DNA of 64,000 nt from Streptomyces sp. F001 (lineage in GTDB: Bacteria; Actinomycetota; Actinomycetes; Streptomycetales; Streptomycetaceae), in NCBI RefSeq assembly GCF_004187715.1, contig NZ_QZWF01000002.1, forward strand, positions 620,001 to 684,000. The letters are read 5' to 3'. Below, piece after piece: positions 1 through 8,518 of this stretch. Under the pieces are notes generated by a model that was not told the origin of the DNA, searched no databases, and saw only the letters and a program-made list of their open reading frames with translations. The position numbers were made by a program, and so were the translations under genes. Every line of letters begins with the position of its first letter. The stretch's first letter is position 1.

Positions 1-183
1 CATCAGCCCGGCCCGGAACCCTTGGGAGCGCGGCACGGTGAGCGCCGCCTTGCGCTGCAGCACCGTCGCGACGGCGTTGCTGAAGGCCGCGCAGAGCGCG
101 AAGACGATGGGGAGCAGGGTGTGCAGCGTGGCCACCTCCCGGATCGGCGGGCCTGTGACGTCGGCTGTGCCTTCTCCTGCCAT
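1..183 (-). CDS. DMT (EamA-like) family transporter, N-terminal fragment
   Basis: The gene runs off the left edge, so only the first 61 codons are visible. After a short polar N-terminus it reads a hydrophobic helix (LLPIVFALCAAFSNAVATVL) followed by QRKAAL. That 'small-residue helix then LQRKAA' start is typical of actinobacterial drug/metabolite transporter (DMT) membrane proteins. The ATG at 183 follows a GGAG-like stretch. It is transcribed away from the galactoside operon, so the 460-bp gap to the right is a divergent promoter region. Substrate is unknown; the family call is from the first helix only. Confidence 0.55.
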   Translation of the reverse strand, partial: MAGEGTADVTGPPIREVATLHTLLPIVFALCAAFSNAVATVLQRKAALTVPRSQGFRAGLM

Positions 184-643
184 GGTCGCCTCGATGCGGT
201 CACGAGCGCGATCGGAGCGTCCGGGGCTGCGGACCGTTGACCCGGTGACAACGTTGCCGAACACTGCACCGCCGACCTGGTTCCGTCAAGACCTCCAGTT
301 CGCCACGGAACATGTTTCCTTAAATTAGTAATAATTATTGACAGGTTCTGGCTCCGGGGCCACAGTCTTCGCCGTGACGCCCTCGGCCCCAGGCATCCGC
401 ATGGCCCGCGTCACCTCTTCCTGCTTCCCAACCTCCGGGAGAGGCCCGTGACTTCACGCCCACCCGTACCACGAACCCGACACCGGCAGTCCGTCCGGCT
501 CGGCGCCGTCCATCGCACCCAGTTCCAATAAATTAGTAATTAATCTTGACGTGGCGGAAGCGCCACGCGAACCTGGATCCGCCGCGAGCGGGCCCGGCCG
601 TCAGGAGGGCCGGGCCGCCGGGCGGATCCACAGGGAGCCCTCC
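184..643. promoter_or_regulatory. Divergent promoter region of the galactoside operon
   Basis: No gene is visible here. The region holds two near-identical A/T-rich boxes that stand out in GC-rich DNA: TAAATTAGTAATAATTATTGACA at 321-343 and TAAATTAGTAATTAATCTTGACG at 529-551 (19 of 23 bases shared). Each ends in a TTGAC(A/G) that could serve as a -35 element pointing right. A relative of the second box lies upstream of the GH27 alpha-galactosidase at 41.4 kb. The ribosome binding site of the first gene (GGGAG) lies just before 644. Operator function is inferred from recurrence. Confidence 0.6.
551..629 (+). promoter_or_regulatory. Two stable hairpins in the leader of the binding-protein gene
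   Basis: Directly after the second A/T-rich box, GTGGCG (551-556) pairs with CGCCAC (561-566) around a GAAG loop. A larger stem follows: GGATCCGCC (575-583) pairs with GGCGGATCC (621-629), and inside it GGCCCGGCC (591-599) pairs with GGCCGGGCC (608-616). The second stem ends about 15 bases before the start codon at 644, next to the ribosome binding site. It could limit translation or stabilise the mRNA; this is inferred from complementarity only. Confidence 0.5.
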
Positions 644-1933
644 ATGACAAACCCTCAGCCCAGCCGACGGCGCTTCCTCGCCGGACTCGGCGCCGCCGGG
701 ACGACGGCGCTGCTCAGCGGCTGCGTCACCTCCACCTCTTCCTCGAAGTCCTCGTCCAAGGGTGCGGTCACCCTCCAGTCCAACCTGTCCGCACCGCAGG
801 CCAAGGCGGCCATGGAGGACATCGTCGCCGCCTACGGCAAGAAGAAGGGAGCCGGGCGCGTCAGCCTCAACACGGTCGCCGCGGAGACCTTCCGCACCCA
901 GCTGCCGACGTACCTGACCTCCGCCAACCCGCCCGACGTGTACACCTGGTACCCCGGCTCGGTGGCGGACGCCTACGCCAGGAAGGACCTGCTGCTCGAC
1001 CTCGACGAGCTCTGGGGCTCGTCCGACCTCAAGCGCTACTCCAAGGCGCTGAACACGCTGTGCACCGCGAGCTCCGGCAAGAAGGTCTTCGTCCCCACCA
1101 CCTACTACTGGTGGGGCATGTTCTACCGGAAGTCCAACTTCGCCAAGTGGGGCGTGAGCGAACCCAAGACCTGGGACGAATTCCTCGACCTGTGCGACAA
1201 GCTCAAGTCCAAGGGCGTCGCTCCCATCGGGCTGGGCGCCGGCGGCAACACCGCCTGGGTGGCCTCCGCATGGTTCGACTACCTGGACATCCGCATCAAC
1301 GGCGCGATCTACCACCGCGAACTGCTCGCCGGAAAGCACCGCTTCGACGATCCCGAGGTCCGCAAGGTCTTCGACCGCTGGCAGGAGGTACTGCCGTACT
1401 TCGACCCGAACGGCGCCGCGGGCGCTTTCCAGGACGCAACGACCGCCCTGCTCAACGGCCGCAGCGGCATGATGCTGATCGGCACCTTCTTCGCCGACGC
1501 CGCGCCCAAGGACGCCCTCGACGACATCGACTTCTTCCGCTTCCCGGTCATCGACGCGAAGGTCCCGCTCGCCGAGGAGGCCCCCGCGGACGGCTATTTC
1601 GCCAGCGCCCGCACCGGACGCCGCGACGGTGTGCTCGATCTGCTGGGCTACCTCGCCACCGCCGAGTCGCAGGAGATCTACATCAAGGGCTCGTCCGGCA
1701 CCGTCCTGCCCTGCCACCCCGACGCCAAGGACGCCGGCACGCCGCTGGTGAAGAAGGGCCGCGCACACATCGAGGAGGCCGCCGAGATCACCCAGTTCTT
1801 CAACCGCGACTCCAGCGACGCCCTCCAGCCCACCGCCGACACCGCGCTGACCAAGTTCCTCGCCAAGCCCAAGGAGATCGGAAACATCCTCACCGACTGG
1901 CAGCGCGACGCCGAGAAGATCTGGAACGCCTGA
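644..1933 (+). CDS. ABC sugar transporter, lipoprotein substrate-binding protein
   Basis: Extracellular solute-binding protein (family 1) that would capture an alpha-galactoside outside the membrane and pass it to the two permeases encoded next. About 429 residues. The N-terminus has a twin-arginine-like SRRRFLAG, a hydrophobic stretch and a lipobox LLSGC, so it should be a lipid-anchored, possibly Tat-exported protein. The ATG at 644 is chosen because it precedes this signal and has GGGAG upstream; an in-frame start at 551 would add an implausible tail. The stop is one base before the next ATG. No ATPase subunit gene is present, so a shared MsiK-type ATPase elsewhere is likely, as is usual in Streptomyces. 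Confidence 0.9.
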   Translation: MTNPQPSRRRFLAGLGAAGTTALLSGCVTSTSSSKSSSKGAVTLQSNLSAPQAKAAMEDIVAAYGKKKGAGRVSLNTVAAETFRTQLPTYLTSANPPDVYTWYPGSVADAYARKDLLLDLDELWGSSDLKRYSKALNTLCTASSGKKVFVPTTYYWWGMFYRKSNFAKWGVSEPKTWDEFLDLCDKLKSKGVAPIGLGAGGNTAWVASAWFDYLDIRINGAIYHRELLAGKHRFDDPEVRKVFDRWQEVLPYFDPNGAAGAFQDATTALLNGRSGMMLIGTFFADAAPKDALDDIDFFRFPVIDAKVPLAEEAPADGYFASARTGRRDGVLDLLGYLATAESQEIYIKGSSGTVLPCHPDAKDAGTPLVKKGRAHIEEAAEITQFFNRDSSDALQPTADTALTKFLAKPKEIGNILTDWQRDAEKIWNA

Positions 1934-1934
1934 C

Positions 1935-2870
1935 ATGGCCGTTCTGACCGCCCCCCACCGCAAGCTCCCGATCCCGGCGCCGTCCCGTGGCGGCCGGGGC
2001 CGGGGCCCGCGGCGCACCCCGCCGCTGGTGGTCGCCTTCGTCGTCGTCCCGCTGCTCGCCGAGGCCGTGTGGGTGTTCTGGCCCGCGCTCCAGGGCTTCT
2101 ACCTCGCCCTGACCAGCTGGGACGGCGTGTCGGCGCCGGAGTTCATCGGACTGGACAACTTCCGGGAGATGGCGAGCGACGACATCTTCCGCGGCGCCGT
2201 CGGCCACACCGTGCTGTGGCTGGCGCTGTTCGGCGGCCTGTCCGCCCTGCTGGGCCTCGCCGCCGCGCTGCTGCTCCAGCAGGAGCGGCGCGGCGTCGGC
2301 TTCTACCGTGCCGCCCTGTTCCTGCCCGTCGTCTTCTCCCTGGTCGCCACCGCCCTGGTCTGGCAGGCCATCTACCAGCCCGACGGCGTCCTCAACCAGC
2401 TCCTGGAATCGGTCGGCCTCGGCAGCCTGCGGCACGCCTGGCTCGCCGACCAGGACACCGCCCTGTACGCGGTCATCGTGCCCGCCCTGTGGCGGCAGAT
2501 CGGCTATGTGATGGTCCTGTACCTCGCCGGCCTCAAAGGCATCGACCCGGCCCTGTACGAGGCCGCCAAGGTCGACGGCGCCGGACCCTGGCAGCGCCTG
2601 CGCCACATCACCCTGCCCCAACTGCGCAGCGTCAACGCGGTCGTTCTGTCCGTCATCATCATCGACTCGCTGCGCTCCTTCGACGTCGTGTGGTCGCTGA
2701 CCCGCGGCGGCCCCTACCACTCGTCCGAACTGCTGAGCACCTATATGTACTCGACCGCCTTCCAGTCCTTGCGGCTCGGATACGGCTCCGCACTGGCCGT
2801 CGTCATCTTCCTGCTGGCGTTCGGCGTCATCGCGTCCTACCTCCTGCGCGCCTTCCGGGAGGCCGACTGA
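1935..2870 (+). CDS. ABC sugar transporter permease (MalF-like)
   Basis: Inner-membrane permease of 311 residues with about six hydrophobic helices. The cytoplasmic EAA loop that docks the ATPase is visible as EAAKVDGAGPWQRLRHITLP around residue 210. The N-terminus is a short basic stretch, as in MalF/UgpA-type carbohydrate permeases. It starts one base after the binding protein stop, and its own stop overlaps the ATG of the second permease (TGATG), implying coupled translation. The substrate is inferred from the alpha-galactosidase downstream. Confidence 0.92.
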   Translation: MAVLTAPHRKLPIPAPSRGGRGRGPRRTPPLVVAFVVVPLLAEAVWVFWPALQGFYLALTSWDGVSAPEFIGLDNFREMASDDIFRGAVGHTVLWLALFGGLSALLGLAAALLLQQERRGVGFYRAALFLPVVFSLVATALVWQAIYQPDGVLNQLLESVGLGSLRHAWLADQDTALYAVIVPALWRQIGYVMVLYLAGLKGIDPALYEAAKVDGAGPWQRLRHITLPQLRSVNAVVLSVIIIDSLRSFDVVWSLTRGGPYHSSELLSTYMYSTAFQSLRLGYGSALAVVIFLLAFGVIASYLLRAFREAD

Positions 2871-3724
2871 TGGCGACCGCCCGCACCTCCGCCGCGCTGC
2901 GCCGCCGCCGTGCCGCCACCGCCGGATTCCACCTCTCGGCCGGGGCGCTCGCGGTGCTGTGGCTGCTGCCCATCCTCCTGGTCCTGGTGACCAGCCTGCG
3001 CTCCTTCGACGACATCGCCGCCCACGGACTGGGCAGCTGGCCCCACTCCTTCACTCTCGACAACTTCCGTCTGGCCTGGGTCGACGGCGGCCAGCAGCGC
3101 GCCCTGATCAACAGCCTGATCGTCACCGTCCCGTGCGTCCTGGTGACACTGGCCCTGGCGGCCATGGCCGCGTTCGCCCTCAGTCGGTACGAACTGCCCC
3201 TGCGCCGCTTCCTGTTGCTGCTCATGCTCGGCGGCAACCTGCTCCCGCCGCAGATCCTGCTCATCCCCGTCTCCAAGCTGAGCGAGACGATGGGCGTCTA
3301 CGACACCCTGCCCGCCCTGATCGGCGTGCAGATCGGCTTCGGCGTCGGCTTCTACGTCTTCGTCCTGCATGGTTTCATGCGTGCGATCCCTGTCGAGATC
3401 CAGCAGGCGGCCGTCGTCGACGGAGCCGGGCCCTGGCAGATCTTCTGGCGGATCATCCTGCCGCTGGCGCGGCCCGCCCTCGCCGCGCTCAGCGCCCTGT
3501 CGTTCACCTGGATCTTCAACGACCTGCTGTGGGCGATCACCGTGCTGCGCAGCGACACCAAGATGCCGATCACGGCCGCCCTCATCGGACTCCAGGGACA
3601 GTACGTGTCGATGTGGAACGTGATCGCCGCCGGTTCCGTCATCGCCGCCGCGCCCACCGTGGCCGTGTTCCTCCGCTTCCAGCGCCACTTCGTGGCGGGC
3701 CTCAATCTCGGAGCAGTGAAGTGA
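2870..3724 (+). CDS. ABC sugar transporter permease (MalG-like)
   Basis: Second permease of the importer, 284 residues and six predicted helices. The EAA-type loop reads QQAAVVDGAGPWQIFWRIILP near residue 185, the classic MalG/UgpE signature. ATG at 2870 overlaps the previous stop; its stop overlaps the GTG of the alpha-galactosidase (GTGA), so importer and hydrolase are co-expressed. Together with the preceding two genes it forms a carbohydrate-uptake (CUT1) importer lacking its own ATPase gene. Confidence 0.92.
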   Translation: MATARTSAALRRRRAATAGFHLSAGALAVLWLLPILLVLVTSLRSFDDIAAHGLGSWPHSFTLDNFRLAWVDGGQQRALINSLIVTVPCVLVTLALAAMAAFALSRYELPLRRFLLLLMLGGNLLPPQILLIPVSKLSETMGVYDTLPALIGVQIGFGVGFYVFVLHGFMRAIPVEIQQAAVVDGAGPWQIFWRIILPLARPALAALSALSFTWIFNDLLWAITVLRSDTKMPITAALIGLQGQYVSMWNVIAAGSVIAAAPTVAVFLRFQRHFVAGLNLGAVK

Positions 3725-5799
3725 CGTCGTACCAGCGCTGGACCCTGCGCACCGAGCACACCAGCTATACCGTCCGCCTGTCCCCGGACGGCTCCTGGGC
3801 CGAACTGGACGCCTGGGGACCGCACGGCGTCGAGACGGGACCGTCGGCGCTCGACGGGTCGCGCCGCACCCACTTCATCACGCCCGCCGACGTCGCCCCC
3901 GCCGAGTACCTGCCGCACGGGCTGCGGCCGTTCAACGGAGCCGACCTCATCGCGAGCTGCCCCGGCCACGAACGCGGCATCTGGTGGACCTTCGCCGGAG
4001 CACAGGCGGACGAACACAACCTGCGGCTGACCTTCCTCGACGACGTCCTCGGACTGCGCACCACCCTGTGCTACGCCACCGTGCCGGGTACCGACGTCCT
4101 GCACCGCTGGACCGAACTCACCTGCACCGGAACCCAGGAGCTGCGCCTCGAACGCATCGACTCGGCCGCCGTGAACGTCCCCGTCGCCGCGGGAGCACGC
4201 CTCACCTACCTCACCGGCCAGTGGTCCCAGGAGTTCCAGCGCACCCAACTCGACCTGACCAGGGGCACGTTCACCATGGGCAGCACCCAGGGCGCGCCCG
4301 GTCACGCCTACGCACCCTGGCTCGCCGTGCAGGACGGCACGACGGACACCGCCCCCGCTTATGGTGTGGCCCTGGAGTGGCCCGGCAACTGGCACATCAC
4401 CGCCGAGGCCGAACCCGGCGGCGCGATCCGGGTCCGTGCCGGGCGGGTGCCGCACGAGGGAGCGGTCGTGCTGGCACCCGGCGCCACCCTCACCACACCC
4501 CGCCTCGCCTGCGCGTTCAGCCCGGACGGACTCGACGGCCTGTCCCGCGTCTGGCACCGCTACGACCGCCGCCTCGCCGGCGACCGCCTGCGGCGCACCC
4601 GCAAGGTCCTCTACAACTCCTGGGAGGCCACCGGCTTCGACGTCGACGCCGCCGGGCAGCTCGAACTGGCCAAGGCGGCCGCGGACATCGGCGCCGAGCT
4701 GTTCGTGGTGGACGACGGCTGGTTCACCGGCCGCAGCGACGACACCGGTGGACTCGGCGACTGGTATCCGGATCCGGAGGCTTTTCCACAGGGCTTCGAC
4801 CGGTTCGTCGGAGACGTGCGCGGCCTGGGCCTGGACTTCGGTCTGTGGATCGAGCCCGAGGCGGTCAGCCCCGGAAGCAGCCTCCATGCCGCACACCCCG
4901 ACTGGGTCTACCGGATCGACGGCCGTCCCGCCCGCCTGGTCCGCAACCAGCTCCTGCTCGACCTCGGCCGCACCGACGTCCAGGACTTCGTGATCGGCAC
5001 CCTGGACCGGCTCCTCGGCACGTACGACATCGGCTACCTGAAGTGGGACATGAACCGCCCGCCCACCGAACGCGGCCGCCCCGGTGCCGTCGGCCCCGTC
5101 GACCTGGACGCGGAGCACGTCGCCGGATACCTGCGCGTGCTGGACCACCTGCGCACCGCTCACCCCGACGTCACCGTCGAAGGCTGCGCGGGCGGCGGCG
5201 GTCGCATCGACCACGCGACGCTGGCTCGCACCGACGTCGTCTGGCCCAGCGACAACACCGCCCCGCTGGACCGGATGACCGTCCAGCACGGCTTCCTGCA
5301 CGCCCACGCACCGCACGTGATGAGCTCCTGGGTCACCGACGCCCCGGGCGTCTTCGACCCGCGCCCGCGCAGCCTCGCGTTCCGCTTCGTGAACGCCATG
5401 TGCGGAGTACTGGGAGTAGGGGCCGACCTGCGTGCATGGACACCGGACCAGCGGGCCGAGGCCGCTCGGTGGATCGCCCGCTACAAGGAGGTGCGCGAGG
5501 TCCTCCACCACGGAGAGGTCCGGCTGCTCGGCACCCCGGCGGACACCACCTGCGGTGTGCAGTACGACTTCGGCGACCGCACGGTCGTCGCCGCGCTGAG
5601 CACCGGGCGCCTCGACGGCGCCCCGCTCGTGCCCGGACGCCCCGACCGGCTCCGGCTGCGGGCGCTGGACCCGGCGGCGCGCTATCGGGACACGGCGACG
5701 GGGACGACGTACAGCGGAGCCCATCTGCTGCACTACGGGCTGCCTTTCACCTGGAGTGCCGATCATGATGCCGACCTGGTGGTACTGACACGTCAGTGA
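3721..5799 (+). CDS. Alpha-galactosidase, glycoside hydrolase family 36
   Basis: Hydrolyses terminal alpha-1,6-galactosides (melibiose/raffinose type) to free galactose. About 692 residues without a signal peptide, so it acts in the cytoplasm on imported sugars. Family landmarks: VVDDGWFTGR near residue 340, FGLWIEPEAVSPGS, the nucleophile motif LKWDMNRP (Asp about residue 443) and the acid/base motif WPSDNTAP (Asp about 510). The GTG start overlaps the permease stop by four bases. The order importer then hydrolase then galactose-oxidising enzymes fits uptake followed by intracellular hydrolysis. A second, secreted alpha-galactosidase of a different family lies at 39.2 kb. Confidence 0.93.
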   Translation: MTSYQRWTLRTEHTSYTVRLSPDGSWAELDAWGPHGVETGPSALDGSRRTHFITPADVAPAEYLPHGLRPFNGADLIASCPGHERGIWWTFAGAQADEHNLRLTFLDDVLGLRTTLCYATVPGTDVLHRWTELTCTGTQELRLERIDSAAVNVPVAAGARLTYLTGQWSQEFQRTQLDLTRGTFTMGSTQGAPGHAYAPWLAVQDGTTDTAPAYGVALEWPGNWHITAEAEPGGAIRVRAGRVPHEGAVVLAPGATLTTPRLACAFSPDGLDGLSRVWHRYDRRLAGDRLRRTRKVLYNSWEATGFDVDAAGQLELAKAAADIGAELFVVDDGWFTGRSDDTGGLGDWYPDPEAFPQGFDRFVGDVRGLGLDFGLWIEPEAVSPGSSLHAAHPDWVYRIDGRPARLVRNQLLLDLGRTDVQDFVIGTLDRLLGTYDIGYLKWDMNRPPTERGRPGAVGPVDLDAEHVAGYLRVLDHLRTAHPDVTVEGCAGGGGRIDHATLARTDVVWPSDNTAPLDRMTVQHGFLHAHAPHVMSSWVTDAPGVFDPRPRSLAFRFVNAMCGVLGVGADLRAWTPDQRAEAARWIARYKEVREVLHHGEVRLLGTPADTTCGVQYDFGDRTVVAALSTGRLDGAPLVPGRPDRLRLRALDPAARYRDTATGTTYSGAHLLHYGLPFTWSADHDADLVVLTRQ

Positions 5800-5854
5800 G
5801 CCGCATATGTTTCCCGCACGGCCTGTCCCAGCTCACGAAGGAGTCGACCCCACG

Positions 5855-6604
5855 ATGGACCGCTTCACCGGCCGTACGGCCGTGGTCACCGGCGCGGCCT
5901 CCGGCATCGGCGCCGCCACCGCCGTACGCCTGGCCGAGGAGGGAGCCGCCGTCGTGCTCGCCGATGTGGCGGAGGAGCGTGGCGCGGCGGTGGCGGAACG
6001 GATCGCGAAGGACGGCGGCCGGGCCCGGTTCGTGCGGGCCGACGTGGCGGCGGAGGAGGACTGGCGCCGGATCGTGGCCGCCGCCCACGACTTCGGGCCC
6101 GTGGACGTCCTCGTCAGCAACGCCTACACCGTGGACGTGGCACCGGCGCACGAGCTGGACCTGGAGTCGTGGCAGCGGCAGCTCTCCGTCAATCTCACCG
6201 CGAGTTTCCTCGGCTTCCGGGCGGTGCTGCCCGATCTGCGGGACCGGCGAGGAGCAGCGGTGCTGACCTCGTCCGTCCACGCGCGCGTGGGCATCCCCGG
6301 GCACCCTGCCTACGCCGCGTCCAAGGGAGCCCTGCTGTCCCTGTGCGGCCAACTCGCCGTCGAGTACGGGCCCGAGGTCCGCGTCAACGCCGTCCTGCCG
6401 GGCCCGATCCTCACCGCCGCCTGGGACAGGGTGCCGCCCGAGGAGCGGCAGCGCAGCATCGCCGAGACCGCGGCCCGCCGCTTCGGCAGCCCCGAGGAAG
6501 TGGCCGCGGCCATCGCGTTCCTCAGCGCCGACGAAGCCTCCTTCATCACCGGCTCCAGCCTCCTCGTCGACGGAGGCTGGAGCGTCGTGAAGGCCTCCGC
6601 ATGA
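5855..6604 (+). CDS. SDR oxidoreductase, probable D-galactose 1-dehydrogenase
   Basis: Classical short-chain dehydrogenase of 249 residues. The nucleotide-binding motif TGAASGIG is near residue 13, the catalytic Ser lies in LTSSVHARV and YAASK provides Tyr/Lys. VNAVLPGPI matches the conserved stretch after the active site. The usual NNAG is replaced by SNAY. The ATG at 5855 is preceded by AAGGAG, better supported than an upstream ATG at 5807. Placed between alpha-galactosidase and sugar-acid enzymes, it most likely oxidises galactose to galactonolactone, the first step of the De Ley-Doudoroff route. Another sugar or alcohol substrate cannot be excluded by sequence alone. Confidence 0.8.
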   Translation: MDRFTGRTAVVTGAASGIGAATAVRLAEEGAAVVLADVAEERGAAVAERIAKDGGRARFVRADVAAEEDWRRIVAAAHDFGPVDVLVSNAYTVDVAPAHELDLESWQRQLSVNLTASFLGFRAVLPDLRDRRGAAVLTSSVHARVGIPGHPAYAASKGALLSLCGQLAVEYGPEVRVNAVLPGPILTAAWDRVPPEERQRSIAETAARRFGSPEEVAAAIAFLSADEASFITGSSLLVDGGWSVVKASA

Positions 6605-6644
6605 CCACTGCCGCGCCCCCACACCAGCAGAAAGGCTGTACGAC

Positions 6645-7376
6645 ATGACGCCCTACGCCCGCCGCGGCGTGCACGGCCAGACCGTGGAAGCCCTCGCCCG
6701 CCGCATCCTGGGCGGCGAGATTCCCGAAGGGGCCACGCTCGACCTGGTGGCACTGCAGAGCGAACTGGACGTCAGCCTCACCGCCCTGCGCGAGTCCCTC
6801 AAGGTACTGGCCGCCAAGGGCATGGTCGACGCCCGCCAGAAACGCGGCACCTTCGTCCGGGCCCGCGCCGACTGGAACCTGCTCGACGCCGACGTGCTGC
6901 GCTGGCAGTTCGAGGGCGGCCGCACCACCGACACCGACCGCGCACTCCTGCACAACCTCGCCGAGGTCCGCGCCATCATCGAACCGGCCGCCGTACGCCT
7001 GGCCGCCGAGCGCCGCACCGACGCCGACCTGGCGGCGCTGGAGAGCGCCGTGGACGCGATGCGGGAGCAGGGCACCGACCCGGGCCACGCCGTGGAGGCC
7101 GACCTCGCCTTCCACCGCGCCCTGCTCGCCGCCACCCACAACGAACTGCTCGAACGCATGGAGGTGGTCATCGAGCCGGGCCTTGCCCACCGCGATCGCA
7201 TCGTGCACAGCCACCCGCACAGCGAGGACCCCGTACCGGCCCACCGCGCCGTCCTGGACGCCGTGCGCGACCAGGACCCGCAGGCCGCCGAGGCCGCCAT
7301 GCGTGCCCTGCTCGATCAGGCCGGCCGCGACCTGGACCGGATCGAGAGCCCCGACGACACGAAAGGCGGCAAGTGA
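6645..7376 (+). CDS. GntR-family regulator, FadR/FCD subfamily (DgoR-like)
   Basis: 243-residue regulator with an N-terminal winged helix-turn-helix (about residues 10-70; LTALRESLKVLAAKGMVDAR and RGTFVRA are typical) and an all-helical FCD ligand domain. Metal/ligand candidates include the Asp/His of VEADLAFHRALL and HRDRIVHSH. Regulators of this type control galactonate genes in other bacteria and are released by sugar acids. It sits inside the operon, and its stop overlaps the GTG of the dehydratase. It is the obvious candidate to bind the A/T-rich boxes at 321, 529 and 41415, but that is inference. Confidence 0.85.
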   Translation: MTPYARRGVHGQTVEALARRILGGEIPEGATLDLVALQSELDVSLTALRESLKVLAAKGMVDARQKRGTFVRARADWNLLDADVLRWQFEGGRTTDTDRALLHNLAEVRAIIEPAAVRLAAERRTDADLAALESAVDAMREQGTDPGHAVEADLAFHRALLAATHNELLERMEVVIEPGLAHRDRIVHSHPHSEDPVPAHRAVLDAVRDQDPQAAEAAMRALLDQAGRDLDRIESPDDTKGGK

Positions 7377-8518
7377 AGATCGCCCGCATAGAAACCTTCC
7401 TGGTCCCGCCGCGCTGGCTGTTCTGCCGGATCGAGACCGACGACGGCGTGGTCGGCTGGGGCGAACCCGTCGTCGAGGGACGCGCGGAGGTCGTCCGCGC
7501 CGCCGTCGACGTCCTCGCCGAGTACCTGACCGGCCAGGACCCGCTGCGCATCCAGGACCACTGGCAGGTGCTGACCAAGGGCGGCTTCTACCGCGGCGGC
7601 CCCGTCCTGTCCAGCGCCGTCGCCGGCCTCGACCAGGCGTTGTGGGACATCGCGGGCAAGACCTACGGCGCCCCGGTGCACGCCCTGCTGGGCGGCCCCG
7701 TGCGCGACCGCGTCCGCGTCTACGCCTGGGTCGGCGGCGACGAACCCGCCGAGCTGTCCGAACAGATAACCGCCCAGGTGGAGGCCGGTTTCACCGCGGT
7801 GAAGATGAACGCCGCCGGCGCCACCTCACCGGTGGTCACCCCGGCGGAGACGGCGGCGGTCGTCGCCCGCGTGGCCGCCGCCCGGGACCTCCTCGGCCCG
7901 CACCGCGACGTCGCCGTCGACTTCCACGGCCGCTTCACCGCCGCCTCCACACGCCGCGTCCTGGCCGAACTCGCCCCGCTGCACCCGCTGTTCGTGGAGG
8001 AACCGGTCGTTCCCGACCACGGCCACCTGCTGCCCGGCCTGGTCGCCGCGAGCCCGGTGCCCCTGGCCACCGGCGAACGCCTCTACTCACGCACCGACTT
8101 CCTGCCCGCGCTCACCGCCGGCATCGCCGTCGTCCAACCCGACCTGTCCCACGCCGGCGGCATCTCCGAGGTGCACCGCATCGCCTCGCTCGCCGAGACC
8201 TACGACGCCCAGCTCGCCCCGCACTGCCCGCTCGGCCCGATCGCGCTGGCGGCCAGCCTGCAGGTCGCGTTCGCCACACCCAACTTCCTCATCCAGGAGC
8301 AGAGCCGCGGCATCCACTACAACAAGGATGCCGACCTGCTGTCCTACGTGGTCGACCCCGAGCCGTTCCGGTTCGTCGACGGCCACGCGTCCCGCGGCGA
8401 CGCCCCTGGCCTCGGCATCACCGTCGACGAGACCGCCGTACGCGCCGCCGACCGCACCGGTCATGCCTGGCGCAACCCGGTGTGGCGGCACCCCGACGGT
8501 TCCTTCGCGGAGTGGTGA
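7373..8518 (+). CDS. dgoD: D-galactonate dehydratase
   Basis: Enolase-superfamily enzyme of 381 residues converting galactonate to 2-keto-3-deoxygalactonate. The start MKIARIETFLVPPRWLF and the capping domain match galactonate dehydratases. Metal ligands are visible as Asp in VAVDFHGRF, Glu in FVEEPV and Glu in ATGERLYS. The catalytic His pair is in DFHGR and LAPHCPLGPI. The GTG start overlaps the regulator stop (GTGA), and the stop overlaps the next GTG. Close relatives act on gluconate or other acid sugars, but the neighbours favour galactonate. Confidence 0.88.
   Translation: MKIARIETFLVPPRWLFCRIETDDGVVGWGEPVVEGRAEVVRAAVDVLAEYLTGQDPLRIQDHWQVLTKGGFYRGGPVLSSAVAGLDQALWDIAGKTYGAPVHALLGGPVRDRVRVYAWVGGDEPAELSEQITAQVEAGFTAVKMNAAGATSPVVTPAETAAVVARVAAARDLLGPHRDVAVDFHGRFTAASTRRVLAELAPLHPLFVEEPVVPDHGHLLPGLVAASPVPLATGERLYSRTDFLPALTAGIAVVQPDLSHAGGISEVHRIASLAETYDAQLAPHCPLGPIALAASLQVAFATPNFLIQEQSRGIHYNKDADLLSYVVDPEPFRFVDGHASRGDAPGLGITVDETAVRAADRTGHAWRNPVWRHPDGSFAEW

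Noticed and set aside
551..643. N-terminal extension of the binding protein
   Set aside because: Would bury the signal peptide and span the hairpin leader; ATG 644 has its own ribosome binding site.
7183..8514. Long plus frame antiphase to dgoD
   Set aside because: Arg/Pro-rich shadow of the true frame.
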